Source: Flavobacteriaceae bacterium UBA2540
GTDB taxonomy: Bacteria; Bacteroidota; Bacteroidia; Flavobacteriales; Flavobacteriaceae
Length of the DNA stretch: 64,000 nt
Reading direction: 5' to 3'
NCBI GenBank assembly: GCA_002340765.1
Contig: DDMS01000060.1
Location: 1-64,000, forward strand
Under the pieces are notes generated by a model that was not told the origin of the DNA, searched no databases, and was given only the letters and a program-made list of their open reading frames with translations. Both the position numbers and the translations under genes were made by a program. Below are positions 1-9,847 of the stretch, in pieces. Numbering within the stretch: position 1 is the first letter of the stretch; each line of letters begins with the position of its first letter.

Positions 1-68
1 AATATATTGATATTAAACTATTTATAAAAAAAGTATTTTTTAGTATTTTTACCAAAAATAATTGCCTT

Positions 69-1772
69 TTGAAATATTTTGTATACTTTTTTTTATCATT
101 CTACTATTTTTTAGGAATTGGTCAGGAAAAATATTCTAAAGAATATTTTCAACCTCCTTTAAAAATACCAATCGTACTTTCGGGCACTTTTGGCGAGCTT
201 CGCAATAATCATTTTCATTCAGGTTTAGATATTAAAACCCAAGGGAAAGAAGGATTGGAGGTAATTTCGGTAGCAGACGGTTATGTTTCAAGAATTAAAG
301 TTAACCAATTTGGTTATGGAAAATCAATCTATGTTACACATCCAAATGGATTCACATCAGTATATGCACATTTAAGCAAATTTGCTCCCAAAATTGAATC
401 GTATGTAAAATCTATTCAATATAAGAAAGAGTGTTATGAAATTGAAGAAACGAGATTCAGTGAAGATACTTTTCCGATTGAAAAAGGAGAAATCATAGCT
501 TTTTCTGGATATACAGGAGGTTCTGGAGGGCCACATTTGCATTTTGAAATTCGCGATACTGAATCAGAAAAAATCATCAATCCGTTGTTTTTTAATTTTG
601 CTATTCAAGACACAATTGCACCTATTTTTCAAAGTGTAAAAGTCTATTCTTTGAGCGAAAATTCTCATGTAAATCAGCAAAATAATCATTTTCAATTGCC
701 CATAAAAGAAATTGCTGATGGCGAATATATTGCTGATAAAATTTCTGCTCAAAATTTGATTGGTTTTGGTTTGGAAGTTTTTGATAAAACAAATAGTGCT
801 AATAATAGACTGGGGATTTACAGTCTTGAAATGCAGGTAAATGGACAATCAATGTATTATCACGATCTTGAAACATTTGATTTTGCTGAAAGTAAATTTA
901 TCAATCTTCATATTGATTATGAGCATTTTAAAAAATATAAGACTCGTTTCCAAAAAACATATTTGGAGCCAGCAAACGCATTATCTACTTATAAAAATGT
1001 AATCAATTTTGGGAAAATCAATATTGAAAAACAATTTAATTATACTGTAAATATCATTGCTAAAGATTTTTATGGAAATGCAAGCATGCTGAAAATTCCA
1101 GTTGCAAGTCAAGAAGCAGCAACTATTTTAAATAAAAAAAAGGATTCCACAGCTTTTAAAATAATTGCTAAAAATTTCAATAAATTCAGTGTTGAAGATG
1201 TTACCATTGCATTTCCTAAAAATACTTTTTACGAAAACACTTATTTAGATTTTAAAGTAGAAAACGGAATTGCAAAAATTCATAATCCAACAATTCCTTT
1301 GGATGATTATTTTACACTTACTTTTGATGTTTCAAAATACAGTGAGGAAGAAAAAAAACAATTATATATTGCTAATGTTGAATATCCAAAATATCCAAGA
1401 TATTTGTACACTAGAAAAAAAGACAGTATATTTTTCACTACAACTAAATATTTAGGTAACTATAGTTTACTTTTTGACAATCAAAAACCTACTATAAAAT
1501 TAATGTATTTAAAAGATGGTCAATGGGTTTCAAATTCAGAAACATTAAAAGTAAAAATTAATGATATTGGTTCAGGAATTAACACTTATAGAGCAACCAT
1601 TAATGATGAATGGATTTTAATGGAATACAATCACAAAACAGGAATTCTTACCTATAATTTTGATGATAAAAAGTTGGTTGGTAGCGAACATCTGTTTAAA
1701 GTCGTGGTTTATGATAATGTTGGAAATACGAACGAGCTTTCTTCTACGTTCTTTAAAAAACAAGTAAATTAG
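69..1772 (+). CDS. M23 family metallopeptidase (secreted)
   Basis: Predicted peptidoglycan endopeptidase of the M23 (LytM) family. The N-terminus is hydrophobic and resembles a signal peptide, so the protein should act in the periplasm or at the envelope. The zinc-site motifs are present: HSGLD (H50, D54) and HLH (H156, H158) in GPHLHFE. The remaining roughly 390 residues are a beta-rich C-terminal extension of unknown role. The start is TTG at 69; no ATG gives a comparable signal peptide. The next gene, a TonB-dependent receptor, begins 5 bases after the stop, so the two are probably co-transcribed. Family assignment is firm; substrate is inferred. Confidence 0.9.
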   Translation: MKYFVYFFLSFYYFLGIGQEKYSKEYFQPPLKIPIVLSGTFGELRNNHFHSGLDIKTQGKEGLEVISVADGYVSRIKVNQFGYGKSIYVTHPNGFTSVYAHLSKFAPKIESYVKSIQYKKECYEIEETRFSEDTFPIEKGEIIAFSGYTGGSGGPHLHFEIRDTESEKIINPLFFNFAIQDTIAPIFQSVKVYSLSENSHVNQQNNHFQLPIKEIADGEYIADKISAQNLIGFGLEVFDKTNSANNRLGIYSLEMQVNGQSMYYHDLETFDFAESKFINLHIDYEHFKKYKTRFQKTYLEPANALSTYKNVINFGKINIEKQFNYTVNIIAKDFYGNASMLKIPVASQEAATILNKKKDSTAFKIIAKNFNKFSVEDVTIAFPKNTFYENTYLDFKVENGIAKIHNPTIPLDDYFTLTFDVSKYSEEEKKQLYIANVEYPKYPRYLYTRKKDSIFFTTTKYLGNYSLLFDNQKPTIKLMYLKDGQWVSNSETLKVKINDIGSGINTYRATINDEWILMEYNHKTGILTYNFDDKKLVGSEHLFKVVVYDNVGNTNELSSTFFKKQVN

Positions 1773-1777
1773 CCTTT

Positions 1778-4228
1778 GTGAAAAAACTATTTTTTTTAGT
1801 CCTTTTAGTACCTAATTTTTTGATGGCTCAAAAAACAACTATTTTAAAAGGCTCCGTTAAAAACAATCAAAAAATTCCTGTTGAAAAAGTTTCTGTTACT
1901 TTCGGAAGCACAGGAACTGAAACTGATGAAAATGGAAATTATTCCATCAGAATTCCCATTGATACTGAAATTATTGTTGTATTTAGTCACGTTTCTTACC
2001 GAACTTTAACCGAAAAAATAACAGCAAACAACAGAAATGGAATTCGCTTTTCGCCAATTCTTTCTTTAAAAACGGAAGAACTCAAAGAAGTTGTCATCAA
2101 AGACAATAAAAAAGAAGCACAAGGAATTACAAAAATTGATATCAATAAAGTAAAAAATGTAGTTGGACCCAATGCTGGTGTTGAAAATATTTTAATGACC
2201 TTACCTGGCGTAAGTAACAACAACGAATTAAGTACTCAATACAATGTTCGTGGAGGAAATTTTGATGAAAATTTAGTGTATGTAAATGGTATTGAAATAT
2301 ATAGACCATTTTTAATTCGTTCTGGTCAACAAGAAGGTTTGAGTTTTATCAACACTAATATGATTCAAAATATCAATTTTTCTGCAGGGGGATTTCAAGC
2401 AAAATATGGAGATAAATTATCATCGGTTTTAGACATTACGTATAAAAACCCTACAAAAACTGCCACTACAATTGATGCAAGCTTTTTGGGAGGAAGTGTC
2501 ACTTTTGAAGGACAATTTTTAAACAAAAAACTAAGTACTATTTCTGGAGTTCGTTACAGAGATAATAGTTTGTTTGTAAATAGCCAACAAATTGAAATAA
2601 ACTTTAGACCCAAATTTACAGATGTTCAATCTTATCTTTCGTATGAATTTTCCGAAAAGTTTAGTTTGAATTTTTTAGGAAATTTTTCTTTGAATAATTA
2701 CAATTACAAACCCCTTTCAAGAAGAACTCGTTTTGGAACAGTAGCCAATCCATTGGAATTAATTGTTTTTTATGCGGGTCAAGAACAAGATAATTATTTG
2801 ACTCTTTTTGGTGCTTTTTCGGCAGATTATAAAGTAAATGAAAACTTTACTTTAACCACAATTGCATCAAGATACAATACCCAAGAAGAGGAATATTTTG
2901 ATATTGCAGCTCAATACAATCTGGGTGAAGTAGATGCTAATATTGGTTCTCAAAATTTTGGTGATGTGCAATTTTCTCAAGGAATTGGATCGCAATTAAA
3001 TCATGCACGTAATGATTTAGATGCTTTAATTACGAATTTTGAAATCAAAGGCTACATCAATAAAGACGAAAAAAAATGGACTTTTGGAGCAAAATATCAA
3101 AAAGAAGACGTTAGAGATCGAATTAGAGAATGGGAAGTGATTGATTCTTTAGGTTTTTCAATTCGTCCTCCACATCACACAGAAAATAACCAACCTTATG
3201 AACCTTTTGAAGGCGAAATTGTTCCTTTTCAAAACATCAGAAAAGACAATAATGTGGCTATTAATCGTGTTTCTGGATTTGTTCAATTTGACCAAAGAAC
3301 TTTTTGGAACGAACATGAAATTTTTTATAACATCGGAATTAGGAGTCACAATTGGAGTGTTACTGGAAATGGAATTGACTCAAAAAATCAAACAATTATT
3401 AGTCCGAGAGCACAGTTTGCCATCAAACCAAATTGGGACAAAGACATGCTTTTCAGAATTTCTGGTGGTTTATATGCACAACCTCCATCTTATCGTGAAT
3501 TGCGCGATTTTGACGGGAATTTGAATGTGGGTGTAAAAGCACAACAATCTTTTCATTTCGTTTCAGGAATGGATTACAGTTATGAAATGTGGGAACGTCC
3601 TTTCAAATTAACAGTGGAAGCTTATTATAAAGATTTGAATGATGTAAATGCGTATTCTATTGATAATGTGCGAATTCGCTATAGAGCTGACAATGCCGCA
3701 ACAGCTTTTGCTTACGGAGTTGACATACGGTTGAATGGTGAATTTGTCCCTGGAAGTGAAAGTTGGGTGAGTTTGGGTTATTTGAAGACCGAAGAAAATA
3801 TCAATAACAGAGGATTTATTGCAAGACCCTCTGACCAACGAATTAAATTCGGAATTTTATTTCAGGATTATGTTCCTAGTTTACCAAACCTAAAAGCGTA
3901 TTTAAATTTAGTGTACAATTCTGGTTTGCCTGGAGGTTCTCCTGCTTATGCAGATGTGTATCAATACCAACAACGTTTACGCGATTATAGACGAGCAGAT
4001 ATAGGAATTTCTTTTGTTTTTGTTGATGGAAACAAAGCCTATCAAAAAGGATGGTTGTCCAATTTTAAAGAATTGACTGCTGGTTTAGAACTCTTCAATA
4101 TGTTTGATATTCAAAATGCTATTACTAATACTTGGGTGAGAGATGTGTATTCTAAAACACAATTCGGAATTCCTAACTTTATGACTGCCAGGGTTTTAAA
4201 CTTTAAAGTAAGTATGAAATTGAAATAA
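1778..4228 (+). CDS. TonB-dependent receptor with carboxypeptidase-like N-terminal domain
   Basis: Outer-membrane TonB-dependent receptor of 816 residues. It has a signal peptide (about residues 1-17, ending LMAQ), a carboxypeptidase-D regulatory-like domain (about 20-105) typical of Bacteroidota receptors, a plug domain with the YNVRGGNFDENLVYVNG stretch near residue 155, and a long beta-barrel rich in alternating aromatic residues. The start is GTG at 1778, five bases after the M23 peptidase stop. No SusD partner is next to it, so it is not a classical SusCD glycan locus. The ligand cannot be read from sequence. Confidence 0.92.
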   Translation: MKKLFFLVLLVPNFLMAQKTTILKGSVKNNQKIPVEKVSVTFGSTGTETDENGNYSIRIPIDTEIIVVFSHVSYRTLTEKITANNRNGIRFSPILSLKTEELKEVVIKDNKKEAQGITKIDINKVKNVVGPNAGVENILMTLPGVSNNNELSTQYNVRGGNFDENLVYVNGIEIYRPFLIRSGQQEGLSFINTNMIQNINFSAGGFQAKYGDKLSSVLDITYKNPTKTATTIDASFLGGSVTFEGQFLNKKLSTISGVRYRDNSLFVNSQQIEINFRPKFTDVQSYLSYEFSEKFSLNFLGNFSLNNYNYKPLSRRTRFGTVANPLELIVFYAGQEQDNYLTLFGAFSADYKVNENFTLTTIASRYNTQEEEYFDIAAQYNLGEVDANIGSQNFGDVQFSQGIGSQLNHARNDLDALITNFEIKGYINKDEKKWTFGAKYQKEDVRDRIREWEVIDSLGFSIRPPHHTENNQPYEPFEGEIVPFQNIRKDNNVAINRVSGFVQFDQRTFWNEHEIFYNIGIRSHNWSVTGNGIDSKNQTIISPRAQFAIKPNWDKDMLFRISGGLYAQPPSYRELRDFDGNLNVGVKAQQSFHFVSGMDYSYEMWERPFKLTVEAYYKDLNDVNAYSIDNVRIRYRADNAATAFAYGVDIRLNGEFVPGSESWVSLGYLKTEENINNRGFIARPSDQRIKFGILFQDYVPSLPNLKAYLNLVYNSGLPGGSPAYADVYQYQQRLRDYRRADIGISFVFVDGNKAYQKGWLSNFKELTAGLELFNMFDIQNAITNTWVRDVYSKTQFGIPNFMTARVLNFKVSMKLK

Positions 4229-4234
4229 AAAAAT

Positions 4235-4260
4235 GTTTTCTTTTTATGAAAACGCTTTTT
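4235..4260. terminator. Weak possible terminator between convergent genes
   Basis: A 6-bp stem (GTTTTC, 4235-4240, with GAAAAC, 4248-4253) is followed by GC and a T run. It lies between the convergent receptor and bcp genes. The stem is short and A/T-rich, so this is weak. Confidence 0.3.
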
Positions 4261-4278
4261 ATACATTTTGAAAAGGAA

Positions 4279-4734
4279 CTAATTTCCTAGAATTTGAGAG
4301 GAATGTTCTTTGGTTTTCACATTTGAAATAACTTCTTCAATATAACTATTTTCATCAATTATAAAAGTAGTTCTATGAATGCCATCGTATTCTTTTCCCA
4401 TAAATTTTTTAGGACCCCAAACACCAAAAGCCTGAATTACTTCTTTATTTTCGTCAGCAATCAAAGGAAAAGGAAGTTCGTATTTTTCAACAAAACTTTG
4501 TTGCTTTTTTGCTGAATCTGCACTTACACCCAAAATATCAAAGCCTTTTGCTAAAAAAAGCATATAATTATCTCTCAAATCACAAGCCTCAGTTGTACAA
4601 CCAGGAGTACTTGCTTTTGGATAGAAAAATAAAACTAATTTTTTTCCGAGATAATCGTGCAAACGAATCGTATTTCCTCTTTGGTCTTTTGCCTCAAAAA
4701 TTGGTGCTTTGTCTCCTTTTTTTAATGTTGTCAT
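4279..4734 (-). CDS. bcp: Thioredoxin-dependent thiol peroxidase (Bcp/PrxQ)
   Basis: Peroxiredoxin of the Bcp/PrxQ subfamily, reducing hydroperoxides with electrons from thioredoxin in the cytoplasm. The 151-residue length is typical. The motif ASTPGCTTEACDLRD carries the peroxidatic cysteine C46 and the resolving cysteine C51 five residues later, the atypical 2-Cys arrangement. The gene diverges from nth with about 170 bp between them. No frame damage is seen. Confidence 0.95.
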   Translation of the reverse strand: MTTLKKGDKAPIFEAKDQRGNTIRLHDYLGKKLVLFFYPKASTPGCTTEACDLRDNYMLFLAKGFDILGVSADSAKKQQSFVEKYELPFPLIADENKEVIQAFGVWGPKKFMGKEYDGIHRTTFIIDENSYIEEVISNVKTKEHSSQILGN

Positions 4735-4873
4735 TTTGATTGGTTTTAAAAAGTTTAAAAGTACAAAGTTTATAAAGTTGTTTCAACTATAATTTTTAAA
4801 AAGAAATGTTAAAATAACACTACTTCTCATATTCAAATTTGCTTTTCTACTTCTTTAAAAATTTGAAAATCTG

Positions 4874-4881
4874 TAACTTTG
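4874..4881 (+). promoter_or_regulatory. Bacteroidota -7 element upstream of nth
   Basis: TAACTTTG matches the Bacteroidota consensus TAnnTTTG exactly, 23 bases before the nth ATG. No TTTG at the expected -33 spacing was found. Confidence 0.5.
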
Positions 4882-4904
4882 AAGCTTATTAAATAATAAT
4901 TTAA

Positions 4905-5561
4905 ATGACTAAAAAAGAACGTGTTTATTTTATCATCCAAAAACTACAAAAATTATACCCTGAAATCCCAATTCCATTAGATCATCAAGATCCTTATACT
5001 TTATTGATTGCAGTATTATTATCTGCACAATGCACAGATGTTCGTGTCAATCAAATTACACCAATTTTGTTTGCAAAGGCCGACAATCCTTTTGATATGA
5101 TAAAACTTTCTGTGGATGAAATTAGAGAAATTATCAAACCTTGTGGATTATCTCCCATGAAAAGCAAAGGCATTTTCGGATTGTCAAAAATTTTAATTGA
5201 CAGTTATAATGGTGAAGTTCCACAAAGTTTTGAAGCGCTTGAGGCCTTGCCCTCTGTTGGTCATAAAACTGCAAGTGTTGTAATGAGTCAAGCTTTTGGA
5301 GTACCTGCTTTTCCGGTAGATACACATATTCACAGATTGCTATTTCGTTGGAATTTAACAAACGGAAAAAATGTAGTTCAAACAGAAAAAGATGCCAAAA
5401 GATTGTTTCCAAAAAATTTATGGAACGATTTGCATTTGCAAATTATTTGGTATGGAAGAGAATATTCGCCTGCAAGAGGTTGGGATTTAGACAAAGACAT
5501 CATCACAAAAACAGTAGGAAGAAAAGCTGTTTTTGAGAAATATTATAAAGGAAAAAATTGA
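4905..5561 (+). CDS. nth: Endonuclease III (DNA glycosylase/AP lyase)
   Basis: Base-excision-repair glycosylase of the HhH-GPD family. The helix-hairpin-helix segment LPSVGHKTA carries the catalytic lysine K121, and VDTHI carries the catalytic aspartate D139, matching the E. coli Lys120/Asp138 pair. The length, 218 residues, is near normal. The C-terminal C-x6-C-x2-C-x5-C iron-sulfur loop of classical Nth is absent: the whole protein has only two cysteines, near residues 43 and 77, and the C-terminus is ...YSPARGWDLDKD.... It is therefore a cluster-less Nth. Catalytic residues are intact, so activity is expected. Confidence 0.93.
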   Translation: MTKKERVYFIIQKLQKLYPEIPIPLDHQDPYTLLIAVLLSAQCTDVRVNQITPILFAKADNPFDMIKLSVDEIREIIKPCGLSPMKSKGIFGLSKILIDSYNGEVPQSFEALEALPSVGHKTASVVMSQAFGVPAFPVDTHIHRLLFRWNLTNGKNVVQTEKDAKRLFPKNLWNDLHLQIIWYGREYSPARGWDLDKDIITKTVGRKAVFEKYYKGKN

Positions 5562-5633
5562 TTCGTTTTATTTAAATATAAAGACACAGTGTTTTTTTTA
5601 AATATTTTTCCCCATTACGAAATTAAAGGGGCT

Positions 5634-5662
5634 TAAAAAAAGCCTCAACGTTCGTTGAAGCT
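5634..5662 (-). terminator. Rho-independent terminator after the sigma factor/small ORF
   Basis: On the minus strand AGCTTCAACG-AA-CGTTGAGGCT forms a stem with one mismatch, followed by seven T. It closes the transcript of the sigma gene and the small ORF just before it. Confidence 0.75.
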
Positions 5663-5672
5663 ATTTCCACTC

Positions 5673-5816
5673 TTAATTCAAATTCAATTCAATTAAATTT
5701 TTTGATTTTGTTTTTACAATAGTTAGCGATTTAGAAAAATTAATCAAAAATTGAACTGTTTCTTGTTTAGGTTGCATCTGGGTTTCAGATGTCTTTTTAG
5801 TGTAAAGTTGCATCAT
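5673..5816 (-). CDS. Small conserved-looking protein of 46-47 residues downstream of sigma factor
   Basis: Small ORF read by hand. It starts at one of two consecutive ATGs (5816 or 5813) and ends with TAA at 5673. The protein is basic and begins MQLYTKKTSETQMQPKQ, with a central QFLINFSKSLTIVKTKS segment. It lies 57 bases downstream of the sigma factor stop, on the same strand, and directly before a good terminator, so it would be the last gene of that transcript. No known domain is recognised and no function is proposed. Position, terminator and ordinary amino-acid composition support a real gene; homologue conservation was not tested. Confidence 0.65.
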   Translation of the reverse strand: MMQLYTKKTSETQMQPKQETVQFLINFSKSLTIVKTKSKNLIELNLN

Positions 5817-5873
5817 ATATTTAATTTAAAGTTTTGATTCTAAATTAATAACGACACACTTTTTCGTTTATTG

Positions 5874-6458
5874 TTAGTTAATTAAAATTATATTATGTTT
5901 TTCAATTAATTTTCTCATATTGATGAGCGCATAACGCATTCTTCCCAGAGCTGTATTGATGCTAACACCAGTGTTTTCGCTGATTTCTTTGAAACTCATG
6001 TCTCTATACATACGCATAATCAACACTTCTTTTTGTTCTTCAGATAATTCATTAATCAATTCTCTGACATTATCAAAAATTTGTTCTTGAATAATTTGTT
6101 TCTCAGCATTCAAAGAACCATCACTAATAATTGAAAAAATATCAAATTCATCCGAATTTTTAAAATTCGGCATTCTGTTATTTTTTCTAAAATAATCAAT
6201 GATTAAATTATGTGCAATTCGCATCACCCATGGTAAAAATTTACCTTCTTCATTGTAATCACCTTTTTTTAAAGTTCGGATTACTTTGATAAAAGTATCT
6301 TGAAAAATATCATCACTAGCGTTTTTATCTTTTACTTTACTATAAATAAAACTAAAAAGGCGTTGTTGATGTTTTTTGATAAGAATTTCTATACATCTTT
6401 CGTCTCCAAAAATATAATTCTTAACTAATATACTATCGGAATTTGTTTGTATTTGCAT
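5874..6458 (-). CDS. RNA polymerase sigma factor, sigma-70 family (ECF-type)
   Basis: ECF-type sigma factor of 194 residues. Region 2 (about residues 25-95) contains the core-binding and -10 recognition segment ending in LPWVMRIAHNLIIDYFRKNNR. Region 4 (about 130-185) contains the helix-turn-helix MSFKEISENTGVSINTALGRMRYAL. No anti-sigma gene follows; instead a 46-codon ORF and a terminator do. It diverges from uvrA. A well-formed two-part promoter lies about 100 bases upstream. Its regulon is not visible here. Confidence 0.93.
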   Translation of the reverse strand: MQIQTNSDSILVKNYIFGDERCIEILIKKHQQRLFSFIYSKVKDKNASDDIFQDTFIKVIRTLKKGDYNEEGKFLPWVMRIAHNLIIDYFRKNNRMPNFKNSDEFDIFSIISDGSLNAEKQIIQEQIFDNVRELINELSEEQKEVLIMRMYRDMSFKEISENTGVSINTALGRMRYALINMRKLIEKHNIILIN

Positions 6459-6564
6459 AATAACTACTTTTTTGAAAGAAAATATTCTTCGTTTTTTTAA
6501 TTTATTACTAATTTAAAAAGTAGTGTTCAGGTATATGCTTTTTATTTTAAAGATTATAGAAGCT

Positions 6565-6596
6565 CAAATATAAAGTTAATTTTTATAAAAAACAAA
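6565..6596 (-). promoter_or_regulatory. Two-part Bacteroidota promoter for the sigma factor gene
   Basis: On the minus strand TTTG (6593-6596), 20 bases, then TATATTTG (6565-6572) match the Bacteroidota -33/-7 pattern TTTG-N19-21-TAnnTTTG. The predicted start would leave a leader of about 100 bases before the sigma gene. Confidence 0.65.
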
Positions 6597-6675
6597 CAAT
6601 TTTAACTATTTCAAATCAAAACTTTTTTTAGTACGTGATTTTATTGGTATTTTTATAGCTAATTTTTTGACTTAC

Positions 6676-9465
6676 ATGAAGAGAGATTTAACGACTATAA
6701 ATCCCAAAGAAAACATCATTATCAAAGGTGCAAAACTCCATAATTTAAAGGATATTGATGTAGTTATTCCTCGAAATAAATTAGTAGTAATTACAGGACT
6801 TTCTGGGTCAGGAAAATCAACATTGGCTTTTGATACTTTATATGCAGAAGGTCAAAGACGATATGTAGAAAGTTTATCTTCATATGCAAGGCAGTTTTTG
6901 GGAAAATTAAACAAACCCAAAGTAGATTATATCAAAGGAATTGCGCCTGCAATTGCCATTGAACAAAAAGTAAACGCTACAAATCCTCGTTCAACAGTAG
7001 GAACTTCTACAGAAATTTACGATTATATGAAATTGTTGTTTGCTAGAGTTGGCAAAACTTTCTCTCCTATTTCTGGCAAAGAAGTTAAAAAAGACTCAGT
7101 TTCTGATGTGGTAAACTTTGTGCAAACTTTTCCTGAAGACACAAAATTATTGTTGCTTTGTCCCATCACAATTTCCGAAAATCGAACTATCAATAATGTG
7201 TTGCAAGTTTTGGAACAACAAGGTTATGCACGAATCAAATGGAAAAATTCGATGTATAAAATCGCTGATTTTCCAATTAAAGATTTCAATAATGAAGTAC
7301 TTTTTTTAGTGATTGACAGGATTATTAACAAAAAAGACGAAGAATTTTACAATAGATTGGGTGATGCGATTCAAACTGCTTTTTTTGAAGGAAAAGGCAC
7401 TTGTTTTATTGAAAATTTAGACACTAATTCCACTGCTGAATTTAGTAATAAATTTGAATTGGATGGTATTTTATTTTTAGAACCCAACACGCATTTGTTC
7501 AATTTCAACAATCCTTATGGCGCTTGTCCAACTTGTGAAGGTTATGGAAACATCATTGGAATTGACGAAGATTTGGTAATTCCAAATACAAGTTTGTCAA
7601 TTTTTGAAGATGCTATTTTTCCTTTCAAAACAGATTCATTTTTTCATTATAAAGAAGATTTAGTAGCTGTTGCTTATAAATTTGACATTCCCATTCACAA
7701 ACCTTGGTTTGAATTGACCGAAAAACAAAAAGAATTGGTGTGGAATGGCAATAAAAGTTTCTTTGGAATTCATGATTTTTTTAAGGTATTAGAGGAAAAA
7801 AGCTACAAAATTCAAAACAGGGTGATGCTTTCTCGTTATCGAGGAAAAACAAAATGCAGCGCATGTAACGGAAAGCGTTTGCGAATCGAAGCAAATTATT
7901 TAAAAATCAACGAAAAGACAATTACGGATTTGGTGACACTTCCTTTGGATGAATTATTCGAGTTTTTCAAAAACGTGACACTTTCTGAATACGACGAAAA
8001 AGTTGCCAAAAGATTACTGATTGAAATCAAAAATCGTTTGCAGTTTTTGAATGATGTTGGATTGAATTATTTGACACTCAACAGACCTTCCAACACACTT
8101 TCTGGCGGAGAAAGTCAGCGAATTAATTTGGCAACTTCTTTGGGAAGTTCGTTGGTGGGTTCTATGTATATTTTGGATGAGCCCAGCATTGGATTGCATC
8201 CCAAAGACACTGAAAGATTGATTGGTGTGTTGAAAAACTTACGAGATTTAGGCAATACAGTGATTGTGGTTGAACATGATGAAGACATTATGAAGCAAGC
8301 TGATTATATCATTGATATTGGTCCTGAAGCAGGAACATTTGGCGGAAATATAGTTGCTGAAGGTACATTTGACGAAATTTTACAATCCAATTCTTTAACC
8401 GCAAAGTACCTCAATAATCAATTGAGAATTGAAGTTCCAAAAAAACGAAGAACTTCTAAAAATAGCATCCAAATTATTGGCGCAAGAGAAAACAATCTCA
8501 AAAATATCGATGCGACTTTTCCTCTGGAGTGTTTGACAGTAATTACTGGCGTTTCTGGTTCAGGAAAAAGTACCTTGGTTAAAAAGATTTTATTTCCAGT
8601 AATACAAAAAAAACTCTTTGGATATGGAGATAAAATCGGTCAACAAACTGCGATCAGAGGAAATTTTGAATCTATAAAACATGTCGAGTTTATTGATCAA
8701 AATCCTATTGGACGTTCGTCAAGGTCAAATCCTGTGACATATATCAAAGCGTATGATGACATCAGGGCACTTTTTGCCGCTCAAAAATTAGCGAAAGTCA
8801 GAAATTATCAACCAAAACATTTCTCTTTCAATGTTGAAGGTGGCCGTTGTGAAGTGTGCAAAGGCGAAGGCGAAGTTACTATTGAAATGCAATTTATGGC
8901 AGATGTTCATTTGGAATGTGATGCTTGCAATGGCAAACGATTTAAAAAAGAAGTCCTTGAAATCACCTTTGGCGAAAAATCAATTGATGATATTCTGAAT
9001 TTAACAATTGATGATGCAGTGGCTTTTTTTACAGAAAACCTAACGCCCAAAATCGCTCAAAAATTAAAACCTTTGCAAGATGTTGGCTTGGGCTATGTTA
9101 CTTTAGGGCAATCCTCTTCTACCCTTTCTGGTGGTGAAGCACAGAGAATCAAATTGGCGTCGTTTTTAGTAAAAGGTACCACCAAAGACAAAGCCCTTTT
9201 TATTTTTGATGAACCAACCACAGGATTGCATTTTCACGACATCAAAAAACTATTGGCATCGTTCAACGCATTGATTGAAAGAGGACATTCTATTGTCGTG
9301 ATTGAACACAATATCGAGTTGATAAAATGTGCAGACTATATTATTGATTTAGGATTAGAAGGAGGAAATAGAGGAGGAAATATCCTTTTTCAAGGCACAC
9401 CTGAAGCATTGACGCTCAATAAAGACTCATTTACAGCACCATATTTAAAAGAAAAATTAGGGTAA
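6676..9465 (+). CDS. uvrA: Excinuclease ABC subunit A
   Basis: Damage-recognition ATPase of nucleotide excision repair, working with UvrB and UvrC. Two ABC ATPase modules are visible, with Walker A motifs GLSGSGKST near the N-terminus and GVSGSGKST near residue 620, and two LSGGE signature segments. Zinc-binding cysteine pairs occur in CPTCEGYG and CSACNGKR in the first half, and in CEVCKGEGE and CDACNGKR in the second. An upstream TTG at 6667 would add three residues; the ATG at 6676 is preferred. Length is normal at about 929 residues. No defect was noticed. Confidence 0.96.
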   Translation: MKRDLTTINPKENIIIKGAKLHNLKDIDVVIPRNKLVVITGLSGSGKSTLAFDTLYAEGQRRYVESLSSYARQFLGKLNKPKVDYIKGIAPAIAIEQKVNATNPRSTVGTSTEIYDYMKLLFARVGKTFSPISGKEVKKDSVSDVVNFVQTFPEDTKLLLLCPITISENRTINNVLQVLEQQGYARIKWKNSMYKIADFPIKDFNNEVLFLVIDRIINKKDEEFYNRLGDAIQTAFFEGKGTCFIENLDTNSTAEFSNKFELDGILFLEPNTHLFNFNNPYGACPTCEGYGNIIGIDEDLVIPNTSLSIFEDAIFPFKTDSFFHYKEDLVAVAYKFDIPIHKPWFELTEKQKELVWNGNKSFFGIHDFFKVLEEKSYKIQNRVMLSRYRGKTKCSACNGKRLRIEANYLKINEKTITDLVTLPLDELFEFFKNVTLSEYDEKVAKRLLIEIKNRLQFLNDVGLNYLTLNRPSNTLSGGESQRINLATSLGSSLVGSMYILDEPSIGLHPKDTERLIGVLKNLRDLGNTVIVVEHDEDIMKQADYIIDIGPEAGTFGGNIVAEGTFDEILQSNSLTAKYLNNQLRIEVPKKRRTSKNSIQIIGARENNLKNIDATFPLECLTVITGVSGSGKSTLVKKILFPVIQKKLFGYGDKIGQQTAIRGNFESIKHVEFIDQNPIGRSSRSNPVTYIKAYDDIRALFAAQKLAKVRNYQPKHFSFNVEGGRCEVCKGEGEVTIEMQFMADVHLECDACNGKRFKKEVLEITFGEKSIDDILNLTIDDAVAFFTENLTPKIAQKLKPLQDVGLGYVTLGQSSSTLSGGEAQRIKLASFLVKGTTKDKALFIFDEPTTGLHFHDIKKLLASFNALIERGHSIVVIEHNIELIKCADYIIDLGLEGGNRGGNILFQGTPEALTLNKDSFTAPYLKEKLG

Positions 9466-9847
9466 TTATTTGAAAATGATATATTTGAAGGAGGAAAAAC
9501 TAAAAAAATTTAACAAACTTACACATATTAATTTTGTCATGTGCCAATTTAAGAAGCGCAACATTTAGAAACAAAATAGAATCATTTTCAAAACAAATTT
9601 AATTTTTCAATAACCCATAATGCAAAGTAATATCGATTTTATTCTCTATACCTTGCTCTGAGATGGTATCCTGGTCTCGCAGCGGAAAAATAAGAAGCGA
9701 ATATAAAAATTCGCAATAGCAAACTAAAAATCTACCACACTTGTTTTAATTTCTTGCGTCCGCAGTTTAATCTCTTGCGTGGTCAGTTTAATTTTTTGCT
9801 TTCTTTGATTGATATATTAACTTTTTTAAAAGAAAACTAGCAATTAT
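9466..9847. other. Gene-poor intergenic stretch with small repeats
   Basis: About 380 bases between the convergent uvrA and pepE without a convincing gene. It holds a small hairpin (GCGAAT 9697-9702 with ATTCGC 9709-9714), a 21-base degenerate tandem repeat (9744-9806), and an open but start-less plus-strand reading frame across that repeat that ends at 9840. It may be the remains of a mobile repeat. Confidence 0.5.
9744..9806. repeat. Three-unit 21-bp degenerate tandem repeat
   Basis: Three units with 21-base spacing share TTTAAT followed by a TCTTGCGT-like core. Units 1 and 2 are most alike; unit 3 is diverged. The period is a multiple of three, and the plus frame reads FNFLRPQ / FNLLRGQ / FNFLLSL, so the units also repeat at protein level, but no start codon is visible. 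Confidence 0.55.

Noticed and set aside
6667..6675. TTG start of uvrA
   Set aside because: Adds only three residues (MTY) before an ATG at 6676; the ATG is the simpler choice.
9655..9690. Possible tRNA-like or small RNA structure near 9660
   Set aside because: Only a GAGA/TCTC pairing; no cloverleaf, no anticodon arm.
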